64,000 bases of DNA from Kondoa malvinella (lineage: Eukaryota; Basidiomycota; Agaricostilbomycetes; Agaricostilbales; Kondoaceae): positions 72,522-136,521 of the forward strand of contig BCIM01000015.1 of assembly GCA_039545315.1 (NCBI GenBank), in the 5' to 3' direction. Positions within the stretch are counted from its first letter, which is position 1. Each line of letters opens with the position of its first letter. The translations under genes were made by a program, and so were the position numbers. Below, in pieces: positions 13,611 to 26,549 of the stretch. The notes beneath the pieces were generated by a model that was given only the letters and a program-made list of their open reading frames with translations, was not told the DNA's origin and ran no database searches.

Positions 13611-13748
13611 ATTATGGTTCCGCTCCAACAATGGCATGCTGTTTGTTTTTCTCATGTCAGCCCGCATCTCTTATGTCATTCGAATACAGTATATTTGCAG
13701 AAGCCACAACTGTCTACAGATCCAATATACAAGAAGGCTTTCTCGGAA

Positions 13749-16700
13749 TCAAAAGACTACGAGCTGATCCTTCGTCCATCCCAGCGCCTCGAGAGCTTCT
13801 TTGACCGTATCTTGCAAAGCATCAGGACCACAAAGACAGATGATATTGTCCGCATTCGGCGGAGGGAGATGCTCCTTCAGCACGTCGAGGCTTATCCTTC
13901 CACAACCGTGTTCCCAAGTAGGCGATGGAGCAGATAGCGTGTTATGCAGTCGCATACGTTGAGACGGACCATGGACCTCGATTAAACGGTCGAGATCTTC
14001 TCGCATGAGGATGTCTGTCAAAGGGAATGAGGGTACATTCGTGTTGAAAAGATGAGAACTGACCATGTTCGTTTCGATTGCCATTCACAACCCAGCATTC
14101 CGTAGTAGAATCATCGCCATCCGCAAAGATGCCTTCCAGTACTTGCATGATCGGCGTGATACCAGTACCGCCGCACACCAAACCGATCTGCTTCACTTTC
14201 CGCTGCTTGCCTTTCCACTTGATCTCTGATTTGCCTAGGTGCGTAAAGCTGCCCAACGGTCCTTTCAATTCTATCTTGTCGCCTAATTCAAGCTCTTCGA
14301 TGGCCTGAGTCATTGCTCCACCCTCTGGGAAAGCTTGATTAGGAAGATAGATCCTATGTCACGTCAGCTTGCCCACATGAAATGCGTTCGTAGCACGTAC
14401 TTGACGAGGAAGTCCACATAGCCGACGCTCTTGAATGAGACTGGTGTGTAGGCGCGCTGAATTAGTTCTCCTTGTATGACTTCGGCGCCTTTTTGTTTCC
14501 TTCGCAGCCTGATAAAGACGTGTTGCCCTAGATTGAGGTCAATACATATTCAGAGTACGAATGAGTGAATGACTTGCCAGTAGGCAGACCAAACGGTTGA
14601 TCTTTCCGAGTTAATGCAAAGCGATATATCCTTGTGTCAGGCGAGACTTTCTTGATGTTTACGAGCTCAACAGGCTTCCATTGTTTCGGATGCAAGAACT
14701 CGGCACTGTCCATGTTGACTGCTTGCTTTGCTGCCGTTCTCACGCTGGCGGTATCCAATGTGCCAATGTGAAACGCCGCCAGCTACAAAGACCATGAGAA
14801 CCTCTTTTAGACCGAGTGACCGAGTGACAATACATACCTGCGTCTTAGCATCTGTACTGTGAATCGACATAAAGTCATCGGTGCAGTCCTCGCCAGCGAC
14901 TATTGTGCCGCTGAATTAGCTCTGTCTAGACTGAATATGACCTTTTCTTACCTATTGTGATGCTTTCTCCCCCACCCGGGTGGTTTTCAAGAAAGGGTGT
15001 ACCGTCATACACTTCGCCCTTAACGACAAACCATGGCTCTTCAGCTTTGTTGTGGGCTTCTAGCTCTTGCATCGTGATCTTTCGTGACACTTGCCCATTG
15101 ACCATTGACACCTCAGTGGCTACAGACTTGGCCACCTTCGGAATAGCGTTTTGGCCAAATGCAGGTCTTGCTGGATCTTGGCCGGCATCCTTCACTCTTT
15201 GCATCCACCCGCCTGGTATGGTGCCTGCTTGAGCTGATGTACAAGTCAGTGACAGGTTATTCATCGACCGATAAATCATTTACTAGGGTGCTCGAAGCGG
15301 AGACGACGATTGTCTTCATTGTGGATGACAATTCTAAACCACCAGTTGTTCATCTACCGGATAGTATCAGCATAGCTCATAGTCAAGCTGACACTAAGCT
15401 TGCCATTCCAGTCGGATTGTGATACATATCAGCAGGCTGCTGGGCGAGACTTTCATCCATGCACCGAACAGCGATTGAAGTGCTCGATTTGAGCTTCTCG
15501 ACAGGTACTTTGTATGACCAGAAACTGACATTGTACGTCAGTCTTGCACTTCCACCAGAGATCCGAACGACTGACCACCATGCGAAGCAAGTGTCTCGAT
15601 CAGTGAGATCCAAGTTCCCGTAGATTGAATTTGCCTCGCAGACTGAGCGATACAGGTCCTTTGATAAACGTTAGCTTGCTATACAGCCAGCACATAAGAT
15701 GGCTCTCCGCACCTCTGGGTAGATGATAGTCGCAAGAGTCCAATTATTGCCTTCGTCAAACGATACTTCGACTCGTTGAATGCGACGTCCGCCGCCCGCA
15801 TACGCATCTGCACTCTACAGGTTAGTAGCCACATGAGTGAGAGTAATGCCAACTTACATCCTTTTACGGTGTAGCTCGCATCTGTCGACAGACTGTCGAG
15901 CACGATAGTCTCGTCATGATCAGGATAGGCAATCGCGGAGTTTGTGTTGAGTTCGGTAATGATGTATCTGGCACATGTTAGCATGGCCGACTTCAGATAG
16001 AATCCCACATACTTTGGATCATACCAAAGCTCTTTGGTCGCACGCGCTTCGTCTGCAGTATATTGAGTTGGCAGTACCTTATTATCCTAGTCCGCCGATG
16101 TTAGCCATGATTCAGCACTCGCAAGGGCGCATACCCAGAAGTGCAAGTAGTGTTGGCTTTCGTGCGCCGAAATCTCAATGTTACTGAGCCATTTCACTGA
16201 GCGACCGCCGATCTGTCCAGGAATAACGACGCGAAGGGGGAAACCGTGATCCGGCTGTCTACCGAGTGAGCACGCCCAAGAATAGTAGAGAATGTACAGA
16301 CCTCGAGAGGCAAGCCATTCATCGCCCACGCTACAAGCATTCCCTTCGATCGATCTTTCGCCCAATTGAGCTTCTGGCTGGTGCCATACGGTCCTGAGAG
16401 CGAAATCATTTGACGTCGGTCCGATGATTCCCTACATACCGTTCGGCAGCTTGTCGATGCCCTGCTTCATCATCAGCATGCCTTCTATCGGATTGATAGA
16501 TGAAATACCTCGAAGATGCAGTGGTTTGCATTCTTCCGAGTACCGCAGGCTTCAAGTATGTCACTCAGATAAACGCCGGTAAAGAGCGCTGTGGACAAGC
16601 CCGCAGCACCCCAAGAAAACCCAAGGGATTTCGCAACAACGTTCTGCTCCTTTCTTCTGTTGCCAGCGCATACCAAAGTGATGGGTAAGGTGACGGTTTC

Positions 16701-17288
16701 GAAGCGCGAAATCAAGTCTTTTATAGTGAAGGTGATTTCTTGGTGCACAAGGCCGTGCACTCGTAAAGTCCAGTTCTTTGCTGCCTCTTGATCTACGCGA
16801 GGTACAGCGCCGTGATTCCGCACAAAGAAGAGGTTCGAAGGTGTGAGGAAACCCTCGTCGAGCAGGTCTTTGATAGGTGGTTCGACATTGAAGGGATGTT
16901 TGCCTGCAGGTGATCCGTCATATGAGCAGGAATCTTTATACAGACCGCAACAGCTCACCCGTCAAGCGGATAAGCCTGGGATCTCTGGCAATCCAATTGT
17001 CCGGCGTATTCCTGTCAGCACTCTTTTCAGTTGGGAGCAAGCGGGATGAAACAGCACTGACTTGTCATCAGGCAACACTTCTTTGACTTGTTCCTCGAGC
17101 GGGACAGGTGGCAGAGCCGAGAACTTGCGCGAGAGCGAACGTTGTTCGTTATTCGTGTCAATTTCTGCCAGAGGTCTTTTGCTCAAGGAAGGAGGGTAGA
17201 AAGGACTAGGAAGCTGTGCCATGAGCTCCGAAGGTGCAGAAGAAGGAGGTGTCGAATCGCTATCAGCGTTACTCGAAGATCCGCTCAT
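13749..17288 (-). CDS. Nitrate reductase (Moco / cytochrome b5 / FAD)
   Basis: Cytosolic enzyme reducing nitrate to nitrite with NAD(P)H. Start at 17288 (MSGSSSNADSD). The Moco domain shows DEGFLTPSNLFFVRNHG, the cysteine ligand in LVCAGNRRKEQN, and SLGFSWGAAGLSTA. The dimerisation region follows. The cytochrome b5 domain has haem ligands in ENHPGGGESI and FMSIHS. The FAD domain begins WKPVELVNIKKVSPDTRIYR, with LKGPLGSFTHLG; the NAD(P)H domain has GLVCGGTGITPIMQ and IICLCGPDAL and ends QLVVF. All cofactor sites looked for are present, so the enzyme should be active. About ten short introns interrupt it. It is divergent from nitrite reductase across a 253-bp shared promoter. Whether it prefers NADH or NADPH is not clear. 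Confidence 0.95.
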
Positions 17289-17541
17289 GATAGGTTGAGT
17301 AGTGCACTTTGTTATGTTGGATCCTCGAGATTGGGTTGAGATGGGAGGCTATCCTTATCTCGCTTGCAAGCTCTTGATTAGCAGAAGACCACTTCGCGGA
17401 GCTACGCGTGATCGTTATCAGTGAGAGACATTCGCGCCAAGGGGTCCCCAAAGCTAAGCGATAAGAGAAAGGCGCCTATCAAAGCCACGGCATTGTACTT
17501 CTGTATCATATATCTCCTGGAACTTTGACTGCTCATCCGAG
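17289..17541. promoter_or_regulatory. Bidirectional nitrate/nitrite reductase promoter with GATA sites
   Basis: The 253 bp between the two divergent start codons contain four HGATAR-type sites: TTATCT at 17355..17360, TTATCA at 17415..17420, CGATAA at 17459..17464 and CTATCA at 17476..17481. A CTCCGCGA-like element on the minus strand near 17395 resembles, but does not fully match, the NirA consensus. Control by an AreA/NIT2-like GATA factor is inferred. Confidence 0.6.
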
Positions 17542-20500
17542 ATGGGAGTGATTCAAGATGATGGTGATCAGACCAGCATGGCATTAGATGTGCCGGCAAA
17601 GGAAGGTCAAGAGACGATATGTAAGTTCTATAATCGCGACCAGAGAGCGGCATGCTAATGCACATGACAGTTGTAGTAGGATTGGGAATGCAAGTCGCAT
17701 GTATTGTTTGCGCAAATTCCATTACTGATCAAACATGCAGGGTAGGATGTGCATTCATGTAAGCTTGAGGAGACAAGAGAGAGCATGGCCTGACGTCATA
17801 TGGCTGCAGCGAGAAGATGTTGGACCGAGACGAGGCGAAGAAATATCGTCTTGTGACAGCGTCTGAAGAGGTTGGTCTTCTGCGTATAGGTAATTCTTTG
17901 GCCAGAGCTGATTATTTCCCCCAGAGCTACTATCCATACAACCGTGAGGCGGATTCTGCCATTCTCGGCATATTGTGCTGATGTTGGAATGTTTTTCTCG
18001 ATAGGCGTTGGCCTTACAGAGTATTTCGATCACAGAAGCGCAGACAAGCTCTTTCTTCAGCCTCCCGAATGGTTCGCGAAGCACAGTCCTGAGCAGTTCT
18101 CGTATTATGTTAGTCTGGTCGCTGCATAGCAAGCCAAGGGCGAACTCATGCGTTCGGGCAGATTGGCGAAAAGGTCACAGAAGTCAACACTACAGCAAAG
18201 GTAGTCACTACCAGCAAGGGTCGCAATGTCAAATACGATCACTGTGTCTTCTCGACGGGGTCAGCAGCGACGTTCCCACCGTACTTGTCCGACGAGGAAG
18301 TAGCTAAGACGGAGGGAATTTTCGTCTATAGGTCTATCGGTGACCTCGAGAGCATCCTCGGCTATGGAGAGAAAGATCAAGTGAAGCATGCTGTTGTGGT
18401 TGGCGGCGGACTATTGGGTCTTGAAGCTGCGAAAGCAGTCTATGACATGCCGAGGTCAGTCTTTGTCAGGTGCTACAGTCGCGAACTGATGCGTGAGCAG
18501 TATCCCCGAGGTTTCGATCATCGTGAGACTCCCCAAGTTCGCTTGCTGCACTTGCTGATGTACACGGCAGAACCGCCAAGCTTATCCATTGTCAAGACAG
18601 CTTGATGCGGATGCTGGAGAGCTAGTACTGCGGAAGATTGAACAGATGGGTGTCAAGGTTCTCACAAATATGGATGTCCATCGCATCACAAGTCGAACAG
18701 AAGAGGAAGGTCGCCAGGTCTTTACCGGGTTTGAGTTGTCGGACGGCTCTATCCTGGAAGCTGATCTGGTGAGTGCTTCAGACGTGAGCTGTATATTGCT
18801 GAAGTTGTATTTCGCCAGGTAATTTTCGCCATCGGCATCCGGTCAAGGGACGAGATCGCAGCTGCGGCGGGCATTAATTGTCATTCTCGTGGAGGCATTG
18901 TCGTCGACGATGACCTGCAAACCAGCTCTGAAGATGTATACGCTATCGGCGAATGCTGCAACTGGCGGGGCAATACATATGGTCTAATCGCTCCAGGAGG
19001 TTAGTCATAGTCGTCTACTCTTGAGATCCTGAGTCATGCCTTTGTCCAGTGGAAATGGCTGACCTTCTTTCGTTCAACCTCACCCAAACAAAAACGAGTG
19101 CCGGTACTTTCAAGCCTAGAAAGATGAAGTATGTCTGCAGCTGCTTCAGCACGAATTGTGGAGTGCTGATGTCTGCGTTTACGATTGCTAGTCCGCCTGA
19201 TTTGAGCACAAAGCTCAAGCTGATGGGTGTCGATGTTTGTCAAAAGCTGCAAGATTATCCTTTACCTTACAACTTTGCGCGCAGGTCGCAAGCTTTGGTG
19301 ACTTCTTTGCCGACCGGGATGCTGAAGAGAAGCGTCGCAAGTCTACCAGCACGCATGCCAAGAAGGTCGAGTCGGACTCGGCTGATGAAGGAGTCATGAT
19401 CACCGAAAGGCCATCAGCAGAGGCCAAGAGACGGAAATTTGACCGTGCATTGGTCAATCATGATCGCGGACCAGTGCTCTCTCTGACTTACAAAGATCCC
19501 TTTGATTCGGTCTACAAGAAATACATATTCTCTTCTGACGGGTGAGTACTTCTTGTTTGCCCGCGGAAGTAGCTTAAGCCGCTTTCTAAGGAAACACTTG
19601 CTCGGTGGAATGATGGTCGGTGATGTTGCAGATTTTGTCAAGCTCGTTGCTATCGTCAAGAAGAAGGTACGAATTCGGGATCGCGTTCAAGGCGGTTGTT
19701 TGATACAAGCGATTACAGAAACCGCTCGATGTACCGCCGTCCCAATTTATCATGGGCACAAAGAAAGCTGGCGAAGCTGACGGTGATGATCTTGATGATG
19801 ACACTCAGATCTGCTCCTGTCATGTGAGCATCTCAAGCCCATCTAATTGCTGGTCTATAACAGACATTGTACAGAATGTCTTGAAAGGCACCATCACACA
19901 GTGCGTCAAAGATGGAATGACAGGCTTAGGCGACATTAAGAGTGCGTGCGCGCTGACCTTCTTTAGTAAAAGCTAACAGGCTCGCCCCTTCTAGCCAAGA
20001 CAAAGGCCGGGACAGCCTGTGGTGGATGTCAGCCGCTACTGACCAGCATATTCAAGGCGAGTCCATTCATCAATCTTTGCTTGAACGCCGACTGATCAAT
20101 CTATAGTCCGAGATGAAGAAGTCTGGCAAAGAAGTCTCGAATCATCTATGTCCACATTTTGCTATGCCTAGAGGCGATTTGTTCAAAGTCATCAAAGTCA
20201 AGAAGCTAAAGACTTGGTTGTCAGTCATGCAGCAAGTATCCACCAATCCTACATCTGTTGGCTGTGAGCTTTGCAAACCGGCTGTTGCGTCGATTCTTGC
20301 TACTCTGTATGCTCTCATTACGCGTTGACTCATTCAAAAGCTGATCCATCGTTAGTTGGAGTGAGCATGTCATGGATGCCGGAATTCATGGCGCACAAGA
20401 CACCAACGACAAGTTCATGGCTAATATACAACGAGATGGTTCATATTCTGTTGTGCCTCGTGTCGCTGGTGGTGAGATATTACCTGAGCACCTTATCGTC

Positions 20501-22134
20501 ATCGGTCAAGTCGCCAAGGACTATTCTCTGTACACAAAGATCACAGGAGGACAACGAATCGATATGTTCGGAGCGCAAAAGGAGGATCTGCCTGATATTT
20601 GGTCGCGTCTGGTCGCTGCTGGCATGGAGTCTGGTCAAGCCTACGGCAAAGCGCTTCGAACAGTCAAGAGCTGCGTTGGTACTACGTGGTGTAGGTTTGG
20701 TCTGGGTGACAGCGTTGGCTTGGCAGTACAGCTGGAGAACCGGTAAGCGATCCCCAGACTGTCGATATTTCCATGATCTGATCTCGGCTGCAGCTACAAG
20801 GGCATTCGATCACCTCAGTAAGTTCTGTAAATTTCTTCGCCGATATTCTCAGCTGAAATCTGCCACAGCAAATTCAAGTCTGGTGTTTCGGGTTGCGTGA
20901 GAGAATGTGCCGAAGCGCAAAGTAAAGACTTTGGTCTGATCGCAGGCGACAAAGGCTGGAATAGTGAGTCTCGCTCCGTCATACATCTGGTCTATGCTAA
21001 ATCTACTCAAAGTTTTCGTCGGCGGAAATGGTGAGCTATCGCAACCACTAATTTGGCCCCTCTTTTCATGATCAACCTCAGGCGGCGCAAACCCAGTACA
21101 TGCCAAGCTACTAGCGACAAATGTACCTCCAACAAAGGTTGTCACTATCATTGATCGCTACCTCATGCTCTACATTCAGACGGCGAACAAACTCGAGCGA
21201 ACGGCTAGATGGCTTGAAAGCTTCGACGGCGGCGTTGAGCGGTTGAAGAGTATCATCCTAGAAGACAGCTTAGGCATCTGCGCCGACCTGGATTCGACCA
21301 TGCAGCAGCTCATCGCTGGCTATCAAGACGAGTGGACGACGGTAGTCAAGGACGAGTCGAGGCGCAAACAGTTCCGCAAGTTTGCCAACACAGTGAGCCA
21401 TGTGGTTGATCGTCCCAGTGATGTAGAGCTAACCTTGTGCAGGGGCGGACGGCACCAGAAGCCGAACGAATTTCAGAGCGTGGACAGAAGCGTCCCGCTG
21501 ACTGGGGCAAATTCAAGGCACACAAGTTCAAGCTAGAAGACTTTGCTACACCTAAGGACCAATGGCAATGGCATCCTTTAGCCAAGATGACCGATCTGAG
21601 CCCGGAAGATTCCAACCAAACATCTGTCGCAGTGCGATACGGGGATACCCAGCTCGCGATTTTCCGTCTGCCAAATCGTGGCCTCTATGCAAGCCAGCAG
21701 ATGTGCCCTCACAGTGAGCTATTGTCGCGACACCCCATCATCCGCTAATTTCGTTCTCAGAACGCGCCTTCGTCCTGGAACACGGCCTTCTAGGTGATGA
21801 TGGGAACGACGGCGTGCCTTACGTCTCCTGTCCCATGCACAAGCGGAACTTCTCTCTCCAAGGAGGCGAATGCATCAACGACGAAGATTACTCCATCATC
21901 ACTTTCGACGTCAAACACGACGAAGAAACGGATGACATTCTGCTTTTGCTACCGGACACTTCCGATATGGATGCTGTGCTGGGCACTTCGAAATGGATGG
22001 TCACTCAAGCTAAGGCGGAAGCTGCCGGTCTGGGCGCATCTGGCAAGCTTGAAATCGAAGAGAAAGTGGTGCGCGGTCCTGCTGTTGGCGAGAAAGGTTG
22101 CGATTCTGGAGGAGTAGGAGCGCTAGCTTGGTAG
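17542..22134 (+). CDS. NAD(P)H-nitrite reductase (sirohaem, with Rieske C-terminus)
   Basis: Reduces nitrite to ammonium, the step after nitrate reductase. Start at 17542 (MGVIQDDGDQTS). Two FAD/NAD-binding folds are visible: FVVGLGMVGCAFIEKML and AVVVGGGLLGLEAAKAV. A BFD-like 2Fe-2S region has ICSCH, GMTGLGDIK and ACGGCQPLL. The sirohaem half-domains follow, with QRDGSYSVVPRVAGGEI and the cluster/sirohaem cysteines in SCVGTTWCRFG and SGCVRECAEAQ. The C-terminus is a Rieske-like domain with MCPHKRAF and VSCPMHKRNFSLQGG, ending GALAW. There are many short introns; that at 17690..17740 uses a GC donor (gcaagt). Domain order matches fungal NiiA/NIT-6. All cofactor ligands looked for are present. 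Confidence 0.94.
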
Positions 22135-22295
22135 TTGCCTCTGTATGCAGTCAATGTACAAGGCTTGTAAGGTATCTGTTTTGTTCATCAAGTCATTTGA
22201 ATGCAAGCAGAATAGCGCGATACCCCATTTGTTCGAAAGTGAGACACGTATCTCTTACTCATACGTTCCCTTGCTACCCTGTTGCAACGTCTGTC

Positions 22296-24773
22296 TCACT
22301 CGCGAAACTCCTCTTCCGCCTTCAGCTCGGGGTCTGTCGGTCGTTGTTCTGGCGTGACATATTGTGATGTGCACTTAGGCTGACGCAAAGCCTGTGGGAG
22401 GTCGCCACTGATCGTGCGAAGGCGCTGGCCGAAGACTTGGAGGATAGGAACAATAATGAACGCGGCAGCGCACAAGCCGGCCAAAATCGAGAATGCTCGG
22501 ATGGCGCCTCCTCCTTCGACAAATGGAATCATGAAGTAGCTCAAGATGAATCCTGGGCATCCAGAACGAGTGAGCAAGAGTGCGGGAAGGCACAGGTGGA
22601 CGCGTACCGCCCAAAACGCGAAACATACTGGAAAAGAATCAATACAACCTCGGAGATAAAACTGTTGGTTCAGAAGTGGAAGACTTACTTGATCCATGCA
22701 GAGACTTCACCAGAAGCAGCAGGGTACATGTCAAGGGCGTATTGATAGTATCCAGTGTTTTGTAGCATGATCGAGAAGACGTAGCAGCCCCAACCTAAGC
22801 TGACCAGCCTATAAAAGAAATCAGCTGCAGAATAGCCGACCTGTGACGCACGCACATGAAGTGAAACTGGCGTTCCAACGCGAAGCCGAGTATGATCATG
22901 CCTGTGATCATGAATGGCAACGCAATCCAGTTCATGAATAGTCGATCTTCAGGATGCCACACTCCTTTGCGTCGGCGCAAAGAGATGTCCTGAATCGCTT
23001 GATTGAGATAGTGTCCAGCAGCGACGCCTAAAAGTGTTGCAACGACTGGCGTAAGGTAGAATAAGCCAATCTGAGTTGGACCGAATCCGTAATTTGGAAC
23101 AAGGAAGACCGGCAATGTAGTGTTGATGCCGACCTCCAGACAGAAGATCAGCATAGCAATGTATTGGTACAGGTGTTGACGTACCACGCTCATGAAAGTG
23201 GCTCCAAAGCTTATACATACGAGTGTTATCGGAAGTTTCGTGATGATCAGAAACATTCTTGTAGCAGATTGAGCGAGGGTGTAGGCGCTGTTGCATAGGG
23301 TGAGTCAATACAAAGGCGGCCTCCTCGGCGCACTTACGTATTCGGGCCAGGTCTTTTGATCCCTGTCATCCTCTGCAAAGCACCGTGCTATTCATCATAG
23401 TGCCAATCGGGATATACTTGGCCTACCTGCAGCTTGTTGCCGCGTCTGGGCTGGAAGCGTTCTGGAATCGCTCGACTGAGGCAATCGAGTACAGTATGAG
23501 CAAAGTGTACTTGCTGCTCATATGCAGACTTACTTGTACCAAGTTTCGTCAGCAAAGATTACGAGACCCTGTCGAAGCATTGTTAAAAGTGACGAGCAGT
23601 AATTGGCGCGATAGCTCACCAGTAGAGCTAAGCCAGAAAGCAGCGAAAATTCCCCAAACGACCATCTCCACATCTCCAGATTGTTTGGCTGCGCGCCCAA
23701 GACCAGAGCCGAGATGAAAGGGCCAATGTAGGGCGACTAGCTGAAGATCAGTATTCAACAAGCAGTTTTGCGCTAGAGCTATACCAGGATGAAGAAGCCA
23801 GACCAGATGTTGGTTTTCCTTACCTCTACAAAAACATTCGTCAGCTGTTCAGACCTCCCAAAACAATACGACTTGCGTTCATGGAAGAAATAGCTGCTCT
23901 CGACATGAGCCTAATGTAGCGACTCTAGGCGCATGACTCACATATCGTTGACTATAAGTAGACCAGTTGCTTGCGTCGGTGCGCTGAAGAAGCCATTCAA
24001 AATTCGAGCGGCGAAGAACTATGCAAATTCAGCAACAGCTTGGAGTCTTTGCAGCAGGAGCGATCTACCGTCTCAAAGTCTGGTGCCACTGCACACAAGA
24101 CTGCAAACACAACGGAAAGCAGAATCATCCAAAAAGCGACAGGGTAACGGCCATAAGAGTTGGAAAGGATGCAAGCAGCAATGCCGCCGATACCCTAATA
24201 GCTGATCAGAGCAAGAAGTGGGGCTTACAGAAAGACTGACCAGCATCACTACATTGCCAGCTTGAGATCGATTGACATGCTGACAGAACTTTAACATTGG
24301 ATCATCATACCAGAAGAGAAGCAGGCTTTACCTCAGGAGTCAAATCCCACAGCAATCCTTGCGGGATCAGAGTTACTGCTCCAGTTGCTGAGCCCTAAAG
24401 CGCGCAAAACATCAGTAAAGCTGGAATCGAGTTGCATGCTAACTCACATAGTCGGGAAGAACAGCAGCTAGCGATACAGCCAACAAAATAGTCATCTTCC
24501 GACGGTTGGACCTATATTCAGCAATCAATGCTATTCCTGTCATCAACAGACAGATCCTGCTTACCAGTTTAGTGGGTTATCGGGGTTTGAGTCTGGCTGA
24601 GGCACAAGCAAGACTAGCTTCGAGTCAGCAGCAGTACGAGCGGAATATCTGAGCGTACTCTTGCCATCAGGCGAATGCTTGAGATTGTGTAGTTGGTCAG
24701 GATCGACTTTAAGCTTGTTTGCTGTTTCCGCGTCCAAGCTGCGATCCACCAAGACAATATTGTTGGTCTCCAT
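22296..24773 (-). CDS. MFS transporter
   Basis: Plasma-membrane transporter of the major facilitator superfamily; substrate unknown. The cytosolic N-terminus from 24773 (METNNIVLVDRS) ends in PQPDSNPDNPLNW, a pattern common before the first helix in fungal drug/organic-solute MFS proteins. Hydrophobic exons follow, including one with SNSYGRYPVAFWMIL, a variant of the loop 2-3 motif, and the later helices ITLVCISFGATFMSVV, LIFCLEVGINTTLPVFLVP and NWIALPFMITGMIILGFALE. The end is hydrophilic (PTDPELKAEEEFRE). More than ten short introns make exact borders uncertain. It lies tail to tail with nitrite reductase; a link to nitrate use is not indicated by the sequence. Confidence 0.8.
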
Positions 24774-25416
24774 TTTACTTGATCCAATGAGGTGAATTAT
24801 AGACGGTAAAAGGAGATAGGGATTGGGACAAGATTAGACGAATTGTTTACTCCACAATCCACACCCCGCTTTGCGCGTGAACAAATAGCAAACTTTTGGG
24901 TAGAAAGGTTCAAGCTGTGATCGGTAGCAAGTAGTGGAGCGTAGCGGGTGCACAGTTGTTAGCCGCGCAGGACTCAAGAGCCGCGGTCGAAGAATTCATT
25001 ATGATATTGTTCGGTTCTCCAAGAATTTACATGTATGTCTATCGCAGTCGATCAGCAAAGCAGAAATGTGAACATTGAGACCTACTATTGTTTCACTCAA
25101 GAGATGTGTACACATCTGATTGACTGTGCAATGGCAACGCGATCCACCGCTGCGGTCGATCGTTGGTGCCGGTGCTTGAGTCTTGCTGAAGCGGCAGTCA
25201 TGCCTCCAAGGCTCTTAAATGAGCGCAACCTTCCTTCTTTAGCTCTGATCCACTGCTTAGTGCTCGAGAGAGACTGCCTGTCTCAGATATCAGCATAGAA
25301 CGTGCGAAAAGAGTAATACTTGCATGCCATCATCTCGCTCAAGCTACCGCGCACTTGGATGCCGGACCATGTCGTATGCCATTCAGTCATAGGCCCGATA
25401 CCCTCAGCCCCACTAC
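24774..25416. other. Intergenic
   Basis: Upstream of the MFS gene and downstream of SPC25. Short open frames only, without domain or splice support; nothing identified. Confidence 0.4.
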
Positions 25417-26401
25417 CTAATGACCCATCACACTCTTCCTCGCATTCTGCGCGTTTACGCCCAGATTCTCTACGAAAGCCCATCTCATCCTCTTCAGAAA
25501 GATAGAGAAATCTCTGGTCTCGTTCAAACTTTGCACGAGCTGAATGAGCACGGTCGATGGCAGTGAAGGTGCGCAAAGCGGAACTGCAATTGCACATCAG
25601 AGCTGACAAGAAGGGCAAATGTCATTGAGCGAACCTGCATATTCGGAAGAGGAGAGGTCGAGATCGAAAGTGAATGGCCGGGTATACGATGTCGCATCCA
25701 CTTGTGTAAAGGTAAAGGTGATCAAGTCGCCTAAAACAGATTGAACATGGGAGTGAGCCAAGTGGAAATGGACCTACGGCCTTTGCCCTGCATAGTCATG
25801 CCTAGTACGCGCTCGAAGAAGGACAACTCTGGCTTATTTTGAGATGCTTGTGCCGCTATCTGCTCCTTCATGTCATTGCGACCTGGCATACAATCAGCTT
25901 GTGGTGAAGAGAGGCGAGAAGGTAAATACCAGACTGCTTTCGATCTAGCTTGGCCTGCCATTCCTCGATATCGCTCTTCAAGCTATCTAGCTGTTCTGCC
26001 ATGCCTTTCTTCCGCTGCTCTAATCCCTTGACCACCGTCTGGCCGCTCTCAGCCTGTTCTTTTTCCTGCTGCAGCATCTTTTGCATCTCGGCAGTGAGTG
26101 TTTCCAGCTGATCTCGTTCCGATTCCACTCTTTTGCCTTCTTCCAATATATCAGCCAATTCAGCCTCGAAAGCCCTTTTGCGCTCAATTTTTGCATTGAC
26201 CAGAGCACGAAGTGTGAAATCCATAGCAGACATGTCAGCTTGTAGCGTAGACTTGAGTGAAGCATCTGAGGCGAAGATAGTTGTCGGTAACGAAGTGGAA
26301 GGCAGATCTTGTGCTACAGGTCTCGAAGGGGTGCGCAAGGCCCGTCCAGGTGAGCGTGTAGGTGTGCCAGGCGCTGGAGCATAGCTAATTCTGCCAGACA
26401 T
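25417..26401 (-). CDS. SPC25: Kinetochore protein Spc25
   Basis: Subunit of the Ndc80 complex that links kinetochores to spindle microtubules. Start chosen at 26401 (MSGRISYAPAPGTPTRS). A Pro/Ser N-terminal tail leads to a long coiled coil (KIERKRAFEAELADILEEGK onward to EEWQAKLDRKQ). The C-terminal globular RWD-like domain has ELSFFERVLGM, ITFTFTQVDATSYTRPFTF, DLSSSEYAVPLCAPSLPST and LVQSLNETRDFSIFLKRMR, then AFVENL before the stop at 25417. The order coiled coil then small globular domain, and the Y-x-V-x-x-C-x-P and LN-x-x-x-D-F pattern, fit Spc25. Three short introns. It is separated by about 150 bp from the BRCT-WGR gene on the same strand. Confidence 0.83.
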
Positions 26402-26549
26402 GGTATATTCGTCGAAACGGGTCAACACGAGAGAAAAACAACAAAGGCAGAAGGTCATGCAAGCGTGCTGATAATATACATAGGGTTGAGCGTAGTCTCA
26501 ATAAGACCCTATGCATTGTCAAAAGACGCGAAATGCAATGCATAACAGA

